Shown here: positions 23,585-34,214 of the stretch, one piece after another
How the letters are laid out: each line of letters opens with the position of its first letter
Position numbering within the stretch: the stretch's first letter is position 1
Source: Ziziphus jujuba
Taxonomy: Eukaryota > Streptophyta > Magnoliopsida > Rosales > Rhamnaceae
NCBI RefSeq assembly: GCF_031755915.1
Contig: NC_083384.1
Span: forward strand, 22,895,001 to 22,959,000
DNA length: 64,000 nucleotides
Direction: 5' to 3'
Notes under the pieces: generated by a model
What the model saw: only the letters and a program-made list of their open reading frames with translations
Told to the model about the DNA's origin: nothing
Databases searched by the model: none
Position numbers and translations under genes: made by a program

Positions 23585-24999
23585 ACTACAAATCTTACTT
23601 GAATTTCACATTGGGTGTGGAAGATGTTCTCTTTTTGAATTTGGTTCTCATCTTTGTACACGGTTAGAACCCTCCTTGCTACTAAACTCAAATCAGCCTT
23701 AGATGCCTTGAGAGTTTCGGATTCATCATGCCCATCATCTCTAACTTCTTCACCATCAATTTCGGTTTCAACATCACTTTCTTCACTTTCGGATTCTAGT
23801 TTGCCATGACCTTTTAGCACCATGATCCTCCTATCTGGGCATTGACTAGCAATGTGTCCTCTTCCCCGGCACTTAAAACACAAAACATCATGAGTTCTAG
23901 AAGGTTTAGGATCAGATTTACCTTCACTCCTTGGTGCTTGGACAAATTCGGCCTTAGGTTCCCTTTTTGGCCAATTGGAGCTTTCTCTGCCTAGTTTCAG
24001 TATTGGTTTTGAATCATAGATGGGATTGCTTCTCCAAGAACTTGGATTTGACCTCTTGCTATTTGTAACTCCTCTAAACCATGAGCTTACACACCTCCTC
24101 TTGAATTGATGCTCTAATTTAATAGCCACATGCAACATCTCCTCCAATTCCACATATTGTTGCAATTCTAGTCGATTGGCTATTTCACGATTCAAACCAC
24201 CAAGAAATCTTGCCATGGTTGCTTCTCTATCTTCATTCATGCTTAGCCTCATCATAAGCATCTCCATTTCCTTGTAATAATCCTCCATAGACCTACTTCC
24301 TTGAGATAAAGATTGAATCCTTTGATACAGCAACCTATGATAGTGTGATGGTATAAATTGCTTCCTCATGGCTCTTTTCATTTGTCGACATGTAGTGATC
24401 AATTCGTCACCTACTCTCCTTCGGGTGTTTTACTCATTAGTCCACCATTGGAATGCATAATTTCCAAACTCCATTGCTGCCAATTTAACTTTCTTGGCCT
24501 CCGAATGGTTGTGACAATAAAAAATCATCTCCATTCGTTCCTCCCATTCCAAGTAAGCCTCCGGGTCACTTTTCTCCATGAAAAGTGGTATGTTTACCTT
24601 GATGTTGCCAAGATCATCATCTACCTCTTCTCTCCTATGCCTCCCATGGCCTAGCCTCTCTTGGACAGCAAGTGTTTCATCCATTCCTTCCTCGAAATCA
24701 TCTCCAAAAGTTTCCTCTTCCAACTCCTCTCTAGGTGGTTCACGGCCTCCTCGACCTCGACTTCGACCTCCATGGAACTCTTGCCTCAAATTTGGTCCAC
24801 CATGAGATGTTCCTATTCTGTCCATCCTTTGATTTATGTGGTCAAATTGAGCATTCATCCGCTGCAATTGTTCCAAGACAGCCCTCATGTCCATTTGGTA
24901 ACCATTCCCTATAGCGCAGGAATCACCATGGAATCCTATGGATTATTCTTTATTGATTCTTAGTGGTGGATCTCCTCTCCTCAACCTTGAATCTTCCAT
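23581..24999 (-). pseudogene. CR-3 gag
   Basis: The conserved start ATG is at 24999 (MEDSRLRRGDPPLR). Two stop codons break it: one about 19 codons in, and a TAA at 24430-24432 after 'FQWWTNE'. Features are '[20 protein letters not shown]' (CRM/Reina-like Gag core), '[20 protein letters not shown]', the zinc knuckle 'CFKCRGRGHIASQC' and an acidic tail. The second stop sits where CR-4 has Gln, and CR-2 has the same TAA at 33660-33662, so it was present in their common source. Confidence 0.88.
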
Positions 25000-25526
25000 G
25001 TTAGTATAAATAATGTAAAATAAAATATATTCTCACCAAAAATCACTCCCTCATCTGTTTCACTCAATTAAGGTCTTGACACTCGTGTTTTCACACTAGT
25101 TTCGGCTTTTACCCTCTTTTAAGCTCACACTCTTGCCTTTTTCCACTCAATGAATTATCTCAAAGTTCTAATTAAAACACCCACAAAACAGCAATTAGAT
25201 CAAAAGTATGTTTTAATTAAATTTATCAACAAAATAGTAGCGAAAAGAAAACAATACCGAATGAATTAACAAAACCTAGTTTTCGGTTTTCTAGGCAAAA
25301 TAAGGCAAATCAACAAGAAACTTTTGGAATTAATAAGAACTGGACTAGATGGTAAGAAATTAATAATCCAAGAAGGAAATTTTAGAGAAAGAAATTCAAA
25401 CTCAAACAAGAATCAATTTGAACAAAATTAAAGAGTAGTGTTGGTTGTTGTTCTTGTAATTCTAGTATTGTATCAACTCTTTTAACTAATTTTAATCCAA
25501 TAATTTAAGCATCCAAAATTCAAATA
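25000..25526 (-). mobile_element. CR-3 untranslated leader, gag-proximal half
   Basis: This non-coding sequence between gag and the primer site aligns with the CR-4 leader from 29550 upward ('CTCGTGTTTGCACAC', 'CACCCACAAAACAGCAATTAGATCA'). It stops at AAATA, where CR-4 is inserted, and resumes at 31833. Confidence 0.88.
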
Positions 25527-26662
25527 TGATACGAACCTAGGACGACCTGCTCCTAAACCCGTATTATATTAGCCCGGATCTCAATTAAGTTCAAGTTCTA
25601 ATGGAATGGACCTCAACCCCTAACCAACCTGTGGTTAGAAACCTTGGTATAATGTAGACGCCACAATAGGGGATGGAAAACCTATTGATAAGTCAAGCTA
25701 AAACAACCAATTCTCTAATGGTGTTTTAGGTGTTCTCAAAGAATAAAGAGATAATTAATCTCACAAGTATTTTTTTAATCAAATCAAAGTTGTATTCATA
25801 TTGAAAAATAAGCCTTTAAATAGGCTACAAAGCCACGAAATAAAACCCTAGAAGATAAAGAAAACCAGCCACCACACATAAAGAAACCTAGTTGGCTGAA
25901 ACTATACTTCCTTTCCTAATCTAAGTTTGATTAATTAATTCCTTTATATTAAATTAGGAATTAATTAATTTACAATGGAAAGAATAAAATAAAAACCTTC
26001 CTAAATTTTTTTTTCCAGAAAATAAATAAATAAAAGCCAAAAAGTAATGGTAGTTTCCTAAAACAAAAAGTAAAAACAAATTAGGAAACTAAAAATGCTA
26101 GCCTTTTTGATCAAGTTGACTTTGATCAATCTTTGACCTCTTTGAGCTTCAAATCAGCTTCTAGATGATTTTTAGGATGCCAAATAAGCTGAATATGAAG
26201 TCCCACACGTTGCCCATGCTTGGAAAAATAAGAAAAGGCTAATACAGTAAAACACAGTAAAGCCAGCAAGCAATACAGCAAATTCGGCCAAATTGTTGAT
26301 GCTGTCCGTACAAGCCCTTTTTGATTGCATTTGAGGCTGATTTAACTTGATTCCATGACCTCTTAGGCATATGTATTGAACCCATAAAGCATTGGAACCA
26401 TTTCATGCTTCCCGGACTCCAAAAATGTACCAAAACCTTCACCCGGGTCCGTATCGGCTTCCACCACTTGGATGCTTCGAATAGGCTTTGTATCTTCAAG
26501 TATGGACAAGCTCTATTGAGATTGATTACCCTCTGTATAAATACTCCCAGGTTGCCCTTAATTCTCTTAATTTGGGCTCTTGTGATTGGCCTAGTCTTCA
26601 TCCGTGTCGAGTCAGCACCCCAGCGGGTTATCGGTGGAGCGGGCTCGGGTGGAATCACATCA
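25527..26662 (-). mobile_element. CR-4 3' LTR, 1136 bp
   Basis: TGATACGAACCTAGG … GGAATCACATCA. In LTR sense it starts TGATGTGATTCC after the polypurine tract and ends CCTAGGTTCGTATCA. The first ~420 bp are part of the pol frame (26239-27264). Confidence 0.95.
25815..25822 (-). promoter_or_regulatory. Putative TATA box in the CR LTR
   Basis: TATTTAAA on the minus strand sits within CCTATTTAAAGGCTTAT. The same word occurs at the equivalent place in the other LTRs (30985-30992, 53991-53998 +, 60813-60820 +, 63599-63606 +). It is about 290 bp before the LTR end, so transcription could start shortly downstream. Conservation supports a promoter role, but no start site can be seen. Confidence 0.55.
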
Positions 26663-27264
26663 TTCCCCTCCTCTTGAAAAGGATTTGTCCTCAAATCAAG
26701 ATCATCACCTGCAGCAAAAGGAGTTAAATCAGCGACATTAAATGCAGCACTCATGTTATACTCACCCGGTAAATCAAGCTTGTAGGCATTCTTGTTTTTC
26801 GACTCCAAAACTTGAAAAAGTCCATCCATAGGCGGCATGAGCTTTGACTTTCTTTGTTTAGGAAACCTTTCCTTTCGTAAGTGCAACCAAACCAATTCTC
26901 CTGGGTCAAACACTATTACAACAAAATCTAGAAATACATGCTCATTATGGTAAAAATTACACTTTTTAAAGTTAGCAAACAATATTTCCCAAATTTTCAA
27001 ATTACCACTAAGTAAAACTCTCAACAATGCAGATAAAGTTCTATGCAATAAAGACATCTTTAAATAAGTATCTTTAAAATTCATGGTCAGCATTGATTTC
27101 TTATTCATAATTACTTTATTAACATCACCGAAGCTAAGGTAAAAATTTATATTTTTCCTTTCTTGTCTTCCTTTTCCTTTCTCACTCACGGCCATCTCAC
27201 CTTCCTCACTCTCGGCTTTTGCACCAAATTTTTCACTCTTGGTTTTATTAAAATTTTTCCACAC
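26239..27264 (-). CDS. CR-4 linker, RT-thumb remnant and integrase tail running into the LTR
   Basis: A 341-codon open frame. Its N-terminal part is a Lys/Glu-rich linker and '[18 protein letters not shown]'. It jumps to the RT thumb '[19 protein letters not shown]', then to the integrase tail '[19 protein letters not shown]' (join about 26911-26930). It continues with '[15 protein letters not shown]', '[19 protein letters not shown]' and 'NPFQEEGND'. At 26662 it enters the 3' LTR and adds about 140 residues, including '[13 protein letters not shown]' and '[14 protein letters not shown]'. CRM chromoviruses are known for an integrase end partly encoded by the LTR, and I infer that is what this is. 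The catalytic integrase core is missing. The frame overlaps the gag-protease frame by about 80 bp in another phase. Confidence 0.8.
   Translation of the reverse strand: MWKNFNKTKSEKFGAKAESEEGEMAVSEKGKGRQERKNINFYLSFGDVNKVIMNKKSMLTMNFKDTYLKMSLLHRTLSALLRVLLSGNLKIWEILFANFKKCNFYHNEHVFLDFVVIVFDPGELVWLHLRKERFPKQRKSKLMPPMDGLFQVLESKNKNAYKLDLPGEYNMSAAFNVADLTPFAAGDDLDLRTNPFQEEGNDVIPPEPAPPITRWGADSTRMKTRPITRAQIKRIKGNLGVFIQRVINLNRACPYLKIQSLFEASKWWKPIRTRVKVLVHFWSPGSMKWFQCFMGSIHMPKRSWNQVKSASNAIKKGLYGQHQQFGRICCIACWLYCVLLY
26663..26675 (-). promoter_or_regulatory. Polypurine tract of CR-4
   Basis: AAGAGGAGGGGAA on the minus strand directly precedes the LTR start TGATGTG. It lies within codons of the integrase tail (NPFQEEGND). 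Confidence 0.85.
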
Positions 27265-29549
27265 AACCTGATATTAGAAGACTTACCTTGGACAGCAAGC
27301 TCTCCTTTTCCCTCTTGATTGGATGGTAGTCCACTTGGAATTTCATTTGGGAAGACATCTCCAAATTCCTTCAAAAAATAAATCATTGAACTTGGCAATT
27401 CAAGTTCTTCAAAGTTAGTTTGATCATTAAAATAATTTTCTTTATAAATCATGACCAGCAAAGGTTTCTTACACTCAATAACCTTATTAATATCTCCTAA
27501 ACTCAAATAAAAGTTGCTACTTGACCTTTCTTTTCTTTCTTTTTCTTTTTCCCCCTTGGATTGGTGCAAACCTTCGGATTTCCCTTCCTTCTCCAAGCTC
27601 TCGGGTTTGCCACTTTCTTTTCCCTCTCTTTCAGTTTTTCCTTGATCTTTCCACTCAATATGAGTCTTAGAAACCTTACCTTGATCAGCAACCTCATTCT
27701 TACCTTCTTGAAAGGATGGTGAAGCCGTTGGTGCCATACTTGCTTTTTCCTTAAGCTTTTCGGCTTCTCTCCTTTGTTGCATTTGTAATTGGTCTTTGTA
27801 AACCTCTTTAGGAGATAATGGTTCCAGCTTGACCTTCTTCCCTTTAAACCTGAAAACAATACTATTTTCTCGACCAAAATGAGTAGCATCTTTATCAAAT
27901 TGCCACGGCCTACCTAATAGTATATGTCCAGCAATCATGGGTACAATATCACATAAAACTACATCCTCATATCTACCTATATTAAATTTTACTTTGGCTT
28001 GTTTATTCACTTTTATTTCACCACCATCATTAAGCCATTGTAATCTATAAGGTTCTGGATGTTTAATAGTTATTAAGCCGAATTTATCAACTACAATGTT
28101 ACTAATTACATTTGTACAACTTCCACTATCAATAATCATACTACAAAGCTTACCTTGAATTTCACATCGGGTGTGGAAGATGTTCTCTCTTTGAATTTCA
28201 TCCTCATCTTTGTATGCAGCAAGTACTCTCCTAGAAAGCAAGTTTAATTCAGCATTGGATGCTTGTAAGGTTTTGGGTTCATCCTCCAAGTCCTCCTCCT
28301 CTTGCTTGGCTTCATCCTCACTTTCTTCACTTTCCGATTCTAGCTCGTCATTGCCCTTTAACACCATGATTCTTCTAGTCGGGCATTGGCTAGCAATGTG
28401 TCCTCCTCCCTGGCACTTAAAACACACAACATCATGAGTTCTAAAAGGTTTAGGATCTAATTTTACCTCATTCTTTGGTGCTTGGACAGATTTGATTCTA
28501 GTCTCCTTCCTTGGCCAGTTTGAACTTTCTTCTTTGACTTTCGGCTTTAGCTTGCTTTCATAGATGAGATTGTTCCTCCAGCCACTTGAATTGGACCTTC
28601 CACTGTTGGAAACACCTCCAAACCATGATCTTACACCCCTCCTCTTGAATTGATGCTCTAATTTAATAGCCACATGCAACATCTCCTCCAATTCCACATA
28701 TTGTTGCAATTCTAGTTGATTGGCTGTTTCACGATTCAAACCACCAAGAAACCTTGCCATGGTTGCTTCCCTATCTTCATTCAAGTTCAATCTCATCATA
28801 AGCATCTCCACCTCCTTGTAATAATCCTCCACGGATCCATGTCCTTGAGATAAAGATTGAAGTCTTTGATGCAGCAACCTATGATAGTGTGATGGTACGA
28901 ATCGCTTCCGCATGGCTCCTTTCATTTGTCGCCATGTAGTAATCAAGTCATCACCAACTCTCCTTCGGGTGTTTTGCTCATTGGTCCACCATTGGAGTGC
29001 ATAATGACCAAACTCCATTGCTGCCAATTTCACCTTCTTAGCCTCTGAATAATTATGGCGGTCAAATATCATCTCCATCTTTTCTTCCCACTCCAAATAT
29101 GCTTCGGGGTCACTTTTTCCCATGAATGGTGGGATGTTAACCTTGATATTTCCCAAATCATCATCTGTATCTTTCCTCCTATATCTCCCATGGCCAGCTC
29201 TATCTTGGACAGCAAAAGTTTCGTCCACACCTTCCTCAAAGTCGCCGTCGAATGGCTCCTCATCAAATTCCCCTCTCGGTCTCTCGCGACATCCTCGTCC
29301 TCGGCCTCGTCCTCCATGGAATTCTTGCCTATTTCTTATATTCGGCCTTCCTTGTGAGGCTTCTAGTCTTCCCACTCTTTGATTCACATGCTCAACTTGA
29401 GCACTAACCCGCTGTATTGACTCCAAAACAGCTCTCATGTCCACTTGGTCTCCACTCCCTGTAGCTCGGGCATCGCCATGGAATGCTACGGACTCCCCCT
29501 CATTGATCCTCAAGGGTGGCTCTCCTCTCCTCATTCTTGATTCTGTCAT
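27186..29549 (-). CDS. CR-4 Gag-protease polyprotein, 787 codons
   Basis: The chosen start is the ATG at 29549 ([14 protein letters not shown]), because the other copies start at the same place. An in-frame ATG 6 codons upstream is probably not used. Order: coiled N-terminus ('[20 protein letters not shown]'); Arg/Gly-rich stretch; Gag core '[20 protein letters not shown]' and '[15 protein letters not shown]'; zinc knuckle [14 protein letters not shown] (residues ~376-389); acidic region; protease with '[13 protein letters not shown]' (active Asp ~474) and '[14 protein letters not shown]'; Lys/Glu linker; '[18 protein letters not shown]', which is the approach to RT. At about 27320 it then jumps back into a second copy of the linker and ends. 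Gag and protease look intact. There is no RT. Confidence 0.93.
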   Translation of the reverse strand: MTESRMRRGEPPLRINEGESVAFHGDARATGSGDQVDMRAVLESIQRVSAQVEHVNQRVGRLEASQGRPNIRNRQEFHGGRGRGRGCRERPRGEFDEEPFDGDFEEGVDETFAVQDRAGHGRYRRKDTDDDLGNIKVNIPPFMGKSDPEAYLEWEEKMEMIFDRHNYSEAKKVKLAAMEFGHYALQWWTNEQNTRRRVGDDLITTWRQMKGAMRKRFVPSHYHRLLHQRLQSLSQGHGSVEDYYKEVEMLMMRLNLNEDREATMARFLGGLNRETANQLELQQYVELEEMLHVAIKLEHQFKRRGVRSWFGGVSNSGRSNSSGWRNNLIYESKLKPKVKEESSNWPRKETRIKSVQAPKNEVKLDPKPFRTHDVVCFKCQGGGHIASQCPTRRIMVLKGNDELESESEESEDEAKQEEEDLEDEPKTLQASNAELNLLSRRVLAAYKDEDEIQRENIFHTRCEIQGKLCSMIIDSGSCTNVISNIVVDKFGLITIKHPEPYRLQWLNDGGEIKVNKQAKVKFNIGRYEDVVLCDIVPMIAGHILLGRPWQFDKDATHFGRENSIVFRFKGKKVKLEPLSPKEVYKDQLQMQQRREAEKLKEKASMAPTASPSFQEGKNEVADQGKVSKTHIEWKDQGKTEREGKESGKPESLEKEGKSEGLHQSKGEKEKERKERSSSNFYLSLGDINKVIECKKPLLVMIYKENYFNDQTNFEELELPSSMIYFLKEFGDVFPNEIPSGLPSNQEGKGELAVQGKSSNIRLCGKILIKPRVKNLVQKPRVRKVRWP

Positions 29550-30682
29550 GTTAGTATAATAATGCAATAGAAATAAAATAGGACCTTACAATTTCACTCC
29601 CTTACGTGTTTCACTCAAATGAGGACTCGACACTCGTGTTTGCACACTTGTTTCGGCTTTTACCCTTTTTTAAGCTCACACACTCTTGCCTTTTTCCACT
29701 CAACGAATTATCTCAAAGTTCTAATTAAAACACCCACAAAACAGCAATTAGATCACTAGTATGTTTTAATTGAACTTATCAACAAACAGTAAGCAAAAAG
29801 TAGGCAATACCGAAAGAATCCAACAAATCCTAATTTTTCGGCTTTCTAGACAAGAAAACACAAAATAATGGGAAAACATTGGAATTTGTGAAAACTGCAC
29901 CAGATGGTAGTAGATTATGAGTTCAAGAATAAAATTCCAGAAAAAAAAATTCAAATACGAACAAGAATCAAAGAGAACAAAAATATAGAAAAGTGTTGGT
30001 TGTTGTTCTCGTAATTCAAGTTTTGTATCAATTCCTTTAACTAATTTTAATCCAAATAATTTAAGCACCCAAAATCCAAATATCCAGCAGCAAAAATAAT
30101 TTCCCAGCAACTCAAATAAATAATAAAAAAAAAACCAAGCAGCTCCAACAAATTTCCAGCAAACAAATCAAACTCCAACAAATCGAAATATTTTTTTTCT
30201 TTTTTTTTTTTTATTCGGCTTTACCTTCTTTTTTTTTTCACTCACAGAACATAAACAACTGCAGTAGCGAGAATAATTACCAAAATTGCAATTCCAACTC
30301 CAAAACAAACACCAAACCTGTGACCTCCAAATAAACAAAATGTGCAGTTTTTTTTTTTTTTTTAAATGTTGCTGCAAACTTCTTTTTTTTTTTTTTTTTT
30401 GAATATATGAATGCAAATATTTAAGACTAAAACAGCAAAGGAAAATCAACAAAAACCAAAATTATCAAGAACAATGATAAAAGACAACCAACAAATTAGG
30501 AAACAAAAATACGATAAAACTAGGAAACCTAATTCAACTAGGAATGAATTTTTTTTTCTTTGTTTTTTTAAAGATGTAGAACGTGTATGGGATGGATGCA
30601 ACCTTAACCTAATGCTAAAATTGCAGAATAACACAAAAACAAATAAAGCAAATAAGGATAGATCAAACCTGAACAAAATTTA
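29550..30682 (-). mobile_element. CR-4 untranslated leader, about 1.1 kb
   Basis: Non-coding sequence between primer site and gag. It holds several poly(T)/poly(A) tracts (30190-30240, 30347-30363, 30382-30400, 30550-30570). Its layout is conserved in CR-1, CR-2, CR-3 and CR-10. Open frames here are low-complexity. Packaging and dimerisation signals would be expected here but cannot be identified by eye. Confidence 0.8.
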
Positions 30683-30694
30683 GCTCTGATACCA
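30683..30694 (-). promoter_or_regulatory. Primer binding site of CR-4
   Basis: TGGTATCAGAGC on the minus strand, 2 bp from the LTR end. It is complementary to the 3' end of plant initiator tRNA-Met. Confidence 0.92.
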
Positions 30695-30696
30695 AA

Positions 30697-31832
30697 TGAT
30701 ACGAACCTAGGACGACTTGCTCCTAAACCCGTATTATATTAGCCCGGATCTCAATTAAGTTCAAGTTCTAATGGAATGGACCTCAACCCCTAACCAACTT
30801 GTGGTTAGAAACCTTGGTATAATGTAGACGCCACAATAGGGGATGGAAAACCTATTGATAAGTCAAGCTAAAACAACCAATTCTCTAATGGTGTTTTAGG
30901 TGTTCTTAAAGAACAAAGAGATAATTAATCTCACAAGTGTTTTTTTAATCAAATCAAAGTTGTATTCATATTGAAAAATAAGCCTTTAAATAGGCTACAA
31001 AGCCATGAAATAAAACCCTAGAAGATAAAGAAAACCAGCCACCACACATAAAGAAACCTAGTTGGCTGAAACTATACTTCCTTTCCTAATCTAAGTTTGA
31101 TTAATTAATTCCTTTATATTAAATTAGGAATTAATTAATTTACAATGGAACGAATAAAATAAAAACCTTCCTAAAGTTATTTTTCCAGAAAATAAATAAA
31201 TAAAAGCCAAAAAGTAATGGTAGTTTCTTAAAACAAAAAGTAAAAACAAATTAGGAAACTAAAAATGCTAGCCTTTTGGATCAAGTTGACTTTGATCAAT
31301 CTTTGACCTCTTTGAGCTTCAAATCAGCTTCTAGATGATTTTTAGGATGCCAAATAAGCTGAATATGAATTCCCACACGTTGCCCATGCTTGGAAAAATA
31401 AGAAAAGGCTAATACAGTAAAATACAGTAAAGCCAGCAAGCAATACAGCAAATTCGGCCAAATTGTTGATGCTGTCCGTACAAGCCCTTTTTGATTGCAT
31501 TTGAGGCTGCTTTAACTTGATTCCATGACCTCTTAGGCATATGTATTGAACCCATAAAGCATTGGAACCATTTCATGCTTCCCAGACTCCAAAAATGTAC
31601 CAAAACCTTCACCCGGGTCCGTATCGGCTTCCACCACTTGGATGCTTCGAATAGGCTTTATATCTTCAAGTATGGACAAGCTCTATTGAGATTGATTACC
31701 CTCTGTATAAATACTCCCAGGTTGCCCTTAATTCTCTTAATTTGAGCTCTTGTGATTGGCCTAGTCTTCATCCGTGTCGAGTCAGCACCCCAGCGGGTTA
31801 TCGGTGGAGCGGGCTCGGGCGGAATCACATCA
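30697..31832 (-). mobile_element. CR-4 5' LTR, 1136 bp
   Basis: The same length as the 25527 LTR and about 98.4% identical by eye, with no indel. The TATA word is at 30985-30992. Open frames in it (for example 31409-31612) are the LTR copy of the pol tail and are not separate genes. Confidence 0.95.
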
Positions 31833-32434
31833 AAATATCCAGAAATAAAATAATTCTCCAGCAACTCCAAATAGTGAATAAATAATCAACAAATCAGCAG
31901 CTCCAAGAAATTTTCAGCAATAAATTTCAACACCAAATTCAACAAACCGAAATATTTTTTTTCTCTTTTTATTATTTTTTTTATTTTTAATCACAGAACA
32001 TAAGACAACTTCAGTAGAAAGAATCAACACCAAAGCTGCAATTCCAACACCAAACAATCACCAAACCCATGACCTCCCAAACAAAATACAAATTGTACGG
32101 TTTTTTATTTTTATTTTTTATATTTGTTCGGCTTTTCTTTTCTTTTTTATTTTTTTTGAATATATGAATGCAAATATTTAAGACTAGAACAGCCAAAAAA
32201 ATCAAAATTAACAATAACAATAATGAAAGACAACCAACAAACTAGGAAACAAAAATACGGTAGAACAAGGAAAACCTAATTTGAATAGGAATGAAATTTT
32301 TTTTTTTTAAATATGCAGAATGTGTATGATGATAGAAGCAACCTTAAACTAATGTTAAAATTGCAGATCAACACAAAAACAAAGAAAGAAAATAAAGATA
32401 GGTCAAACCTAAACAAAATTCGGCTTTGATACCA
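31833..32434 (-). mobile_element. CR-3 leader, LTR-proximal half, with primer binding site
   Basis: It begins with the second AAATA duplication and aligns with 30085-30694 of CR-4, including the T/A tracts. The primer site at 32423-32434 reads TGGTATCAAAGC on the minus strand, one change from standard. Confidence 0.9.
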
Positions 32435-32436
32435 AA

Positions 32437-33545
32437 TGAGACGAACCTAGGATGACCTACGTCTAAACCCGTATTATATTAGCTTGGATCTAATTATGTT
32501 CAAGTTCTAATGGTTATCTTGATCCTTAACCAACCTGTGATTAGAAACCTTGGTATAATGAAAATGCCACAATAGGTTATGGATATCCTATTGATAAGTC
32601 AAACTAAAACACTCATTCACTAATGGTGCTTTAGGTGTTCAAAAGAACAAAGAGAAATTCAATCTCACAAAATAAATTCTGAATATTATTAATGGTTTGT
32701 TCTTCCTAAAAAAAAAAGGCCCTTTTATAGGCTAAAAGAAAATAAACTAAAACCCTAAAAGCTAAAGGAAAAACTGGCCAATAGGATTAGGAAACTAAGT
32801 ATGGCCGAATTTTCTCTCTCCTTTCCTAAACTAATTTGGATTAATTAATTCTTTTATTTGAATTAGAAATTAATTAATTTACAATGAAAATAATAAAATA
32901 ATAACTTTTCTAAACTTATTTTTTCAGAAAATAAATAAATAAAAACAAGAAAGTAAAAAATAATTTCCTAAAACAAAAAGTAGAAACCAAAATACTATTT
33001 TTTTGTCTAAGTTTACTTTGACCAATTTAAGCTCCAAATCAGCTTCCATATGCTTTGTAGGATGCCAAATAGGCTGATCACAAAGGTCCACATGTTGCAC
33101 TTGCTTGGAGGAAAGAGAAAAAGCCAACTCAGCAAAACACATTAAAGTAGCAGGAAATACAGTAAACTAGCCAAATGGTCATGTTGTGCACACAGCTCCT
33201 TTTTGGATGCATTTGAAGCTGACTTGACTTGATTCCATGACCTATTAGACATATGTATTGAATCCATGAAGCATTGGAAACATTTCATGTTGCCTGGACT
33301 CCATATATGCACTAAAATAGCTACCCGGGTCCGTATCAGCTTCCATCACTTGTATGCTCAAAACAGGTCTTGGATCTTCGAGTATGGACAAGCCCTTTTG
33401 AGAATGAATTATTCCTTGGATAAAAACAGCTAGGTTGTCCCTAAACCTCTTAGCTTGAGCCCTAGTGATCGGTCTGGTTTTTATCCGTATCGGGTCAGCA
33501 CCCCAACGGGTTGTCGGTTATGCGGGCACGGGCGGATTCGCATCA
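32437..33545 (-). mobile_element. CR-3 5' LTR, 1109 bp
   Basis: TGAGACGAACCTAGG … GGCGGATTCGCATCA. It is closest to the 21365 LTR, for example sharing 'ATATTATTAATGGTTTGTTC'-type sequence, with small indels and clearly more differences than the CR-4 pair. This agrees with an older insertion. Confidence 0.92.
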
Positions 33546-34214
33546 TAACCTTTGATGTAGTAACCTATGGTAATGAGTCGGTACAAATAGCTTCCTCATG
33601 GCCCCTTTCATTTGTTTCCAAGTAGTAATCAATTCATCACCTACTCTTCTTTGGGTATTTTACTCATTTGTCCACCATTGGAGTACATAATGTCCAAATT
33701 CCATTGCTGCCACTCTTACCTTCTTAGTCTCTGAATAATTATGACAATCGAATATCATCTCCATTCGCTCCTCCCACTCTAGGTAAGCCTCTAGATCATT
33801 TTTTCCCATGAAAGGTGGTATGTTGACCTTAATATTCTCAAGATCATCATCCTCATTCCTTACTGGTCTCCCACAAGTTGTCCTTCCTTGGTAAGCAAAA
33901 ATTTCATCAAACCCCTCATCATAGTCATCTCCAAAATTACCTTCCCTGAATTCTTCTCTAGGTTGGCCACGTCCACCATGTACATCAAACCTTGTATTTG
34001 GTCCACCTTGGAAATTCCCTAACTTGTCCATCCTTTGATCTATATGATCAAATCAAGCATTCATCCGCTATAATTGCTCAAAGACCACCATCATGTCTGT
34101 GTGCTCACCTCTACTCCCCGTAGCTCAGGAATCTCCTTCAAACCATAAGGATTCCTCTTCATTAATTCTTAATGAGCCATCTCCTACTCCTCTTCTCATC
34201 CTTGAATCTGCCAT
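33546..34214 (-). pseudogene. CR-2 gag, N-terminal part
   Basis: Start ATG at 34214 (MADSRMRRG). The open piece 34031-33660 contains '[20 protein letters not shown]' and ends at TAA 33660-33662 after 'QWWTNE'. Sequence continues past that stop to the CR-3 insertion ('[16 protein letters not shown]'-like). At least two further stops lie in the first 60 codons. Confidence 0.87.

Larger units (their letters stand above)
25527..31832 (-). mobile_element. CR-4, youngest complete insertion, non-autonomous
   Basis: It is 6306 bp, with a perfect AAATA duplication (25522-25526 and 31833-31837). The two LTRs are each 1136 bp and differ at roughly 18 sites by my count, about 1.6%. The internal region holds a primer site, a ~1.1-kb leader, one long gag-protease frame and an overlapping frame ending in the integrase tail. 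It lacks the RT palm, RNase H and integrase core. A linker block is present twice, suggesting a recombinant origin. It must have moved using proteins of another element. Confidence 0.95.
21365..33545 (-). mobile_element. CR-3, CRM-like element inside CR-2 gag
   Basis: It runs from TGATACGAATC (21365) to GATTCGCATCA (33545). The flanks are TAACT (21360-21364) and TAACC (33546-33550), a 5-bp duplication with one change. Gag of CR-2 reads across the site ('[10 protein letters not shown]' on the right side, 'QFLSLGNRTVED' on the left). The element carries two ~1.1-kb LTRs, leader, gag, protease and the RT-thumb/integrase-tail fusion. CR-4 is inserted in its leader. Confidence 0.93.

Noticed and set aside
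30168..30683. Lys-rich and Asn-rich frames in the CR leader
   Set aside because: They are produced by poly(A)/poly(T) tracts and are not conserved between leader copies.
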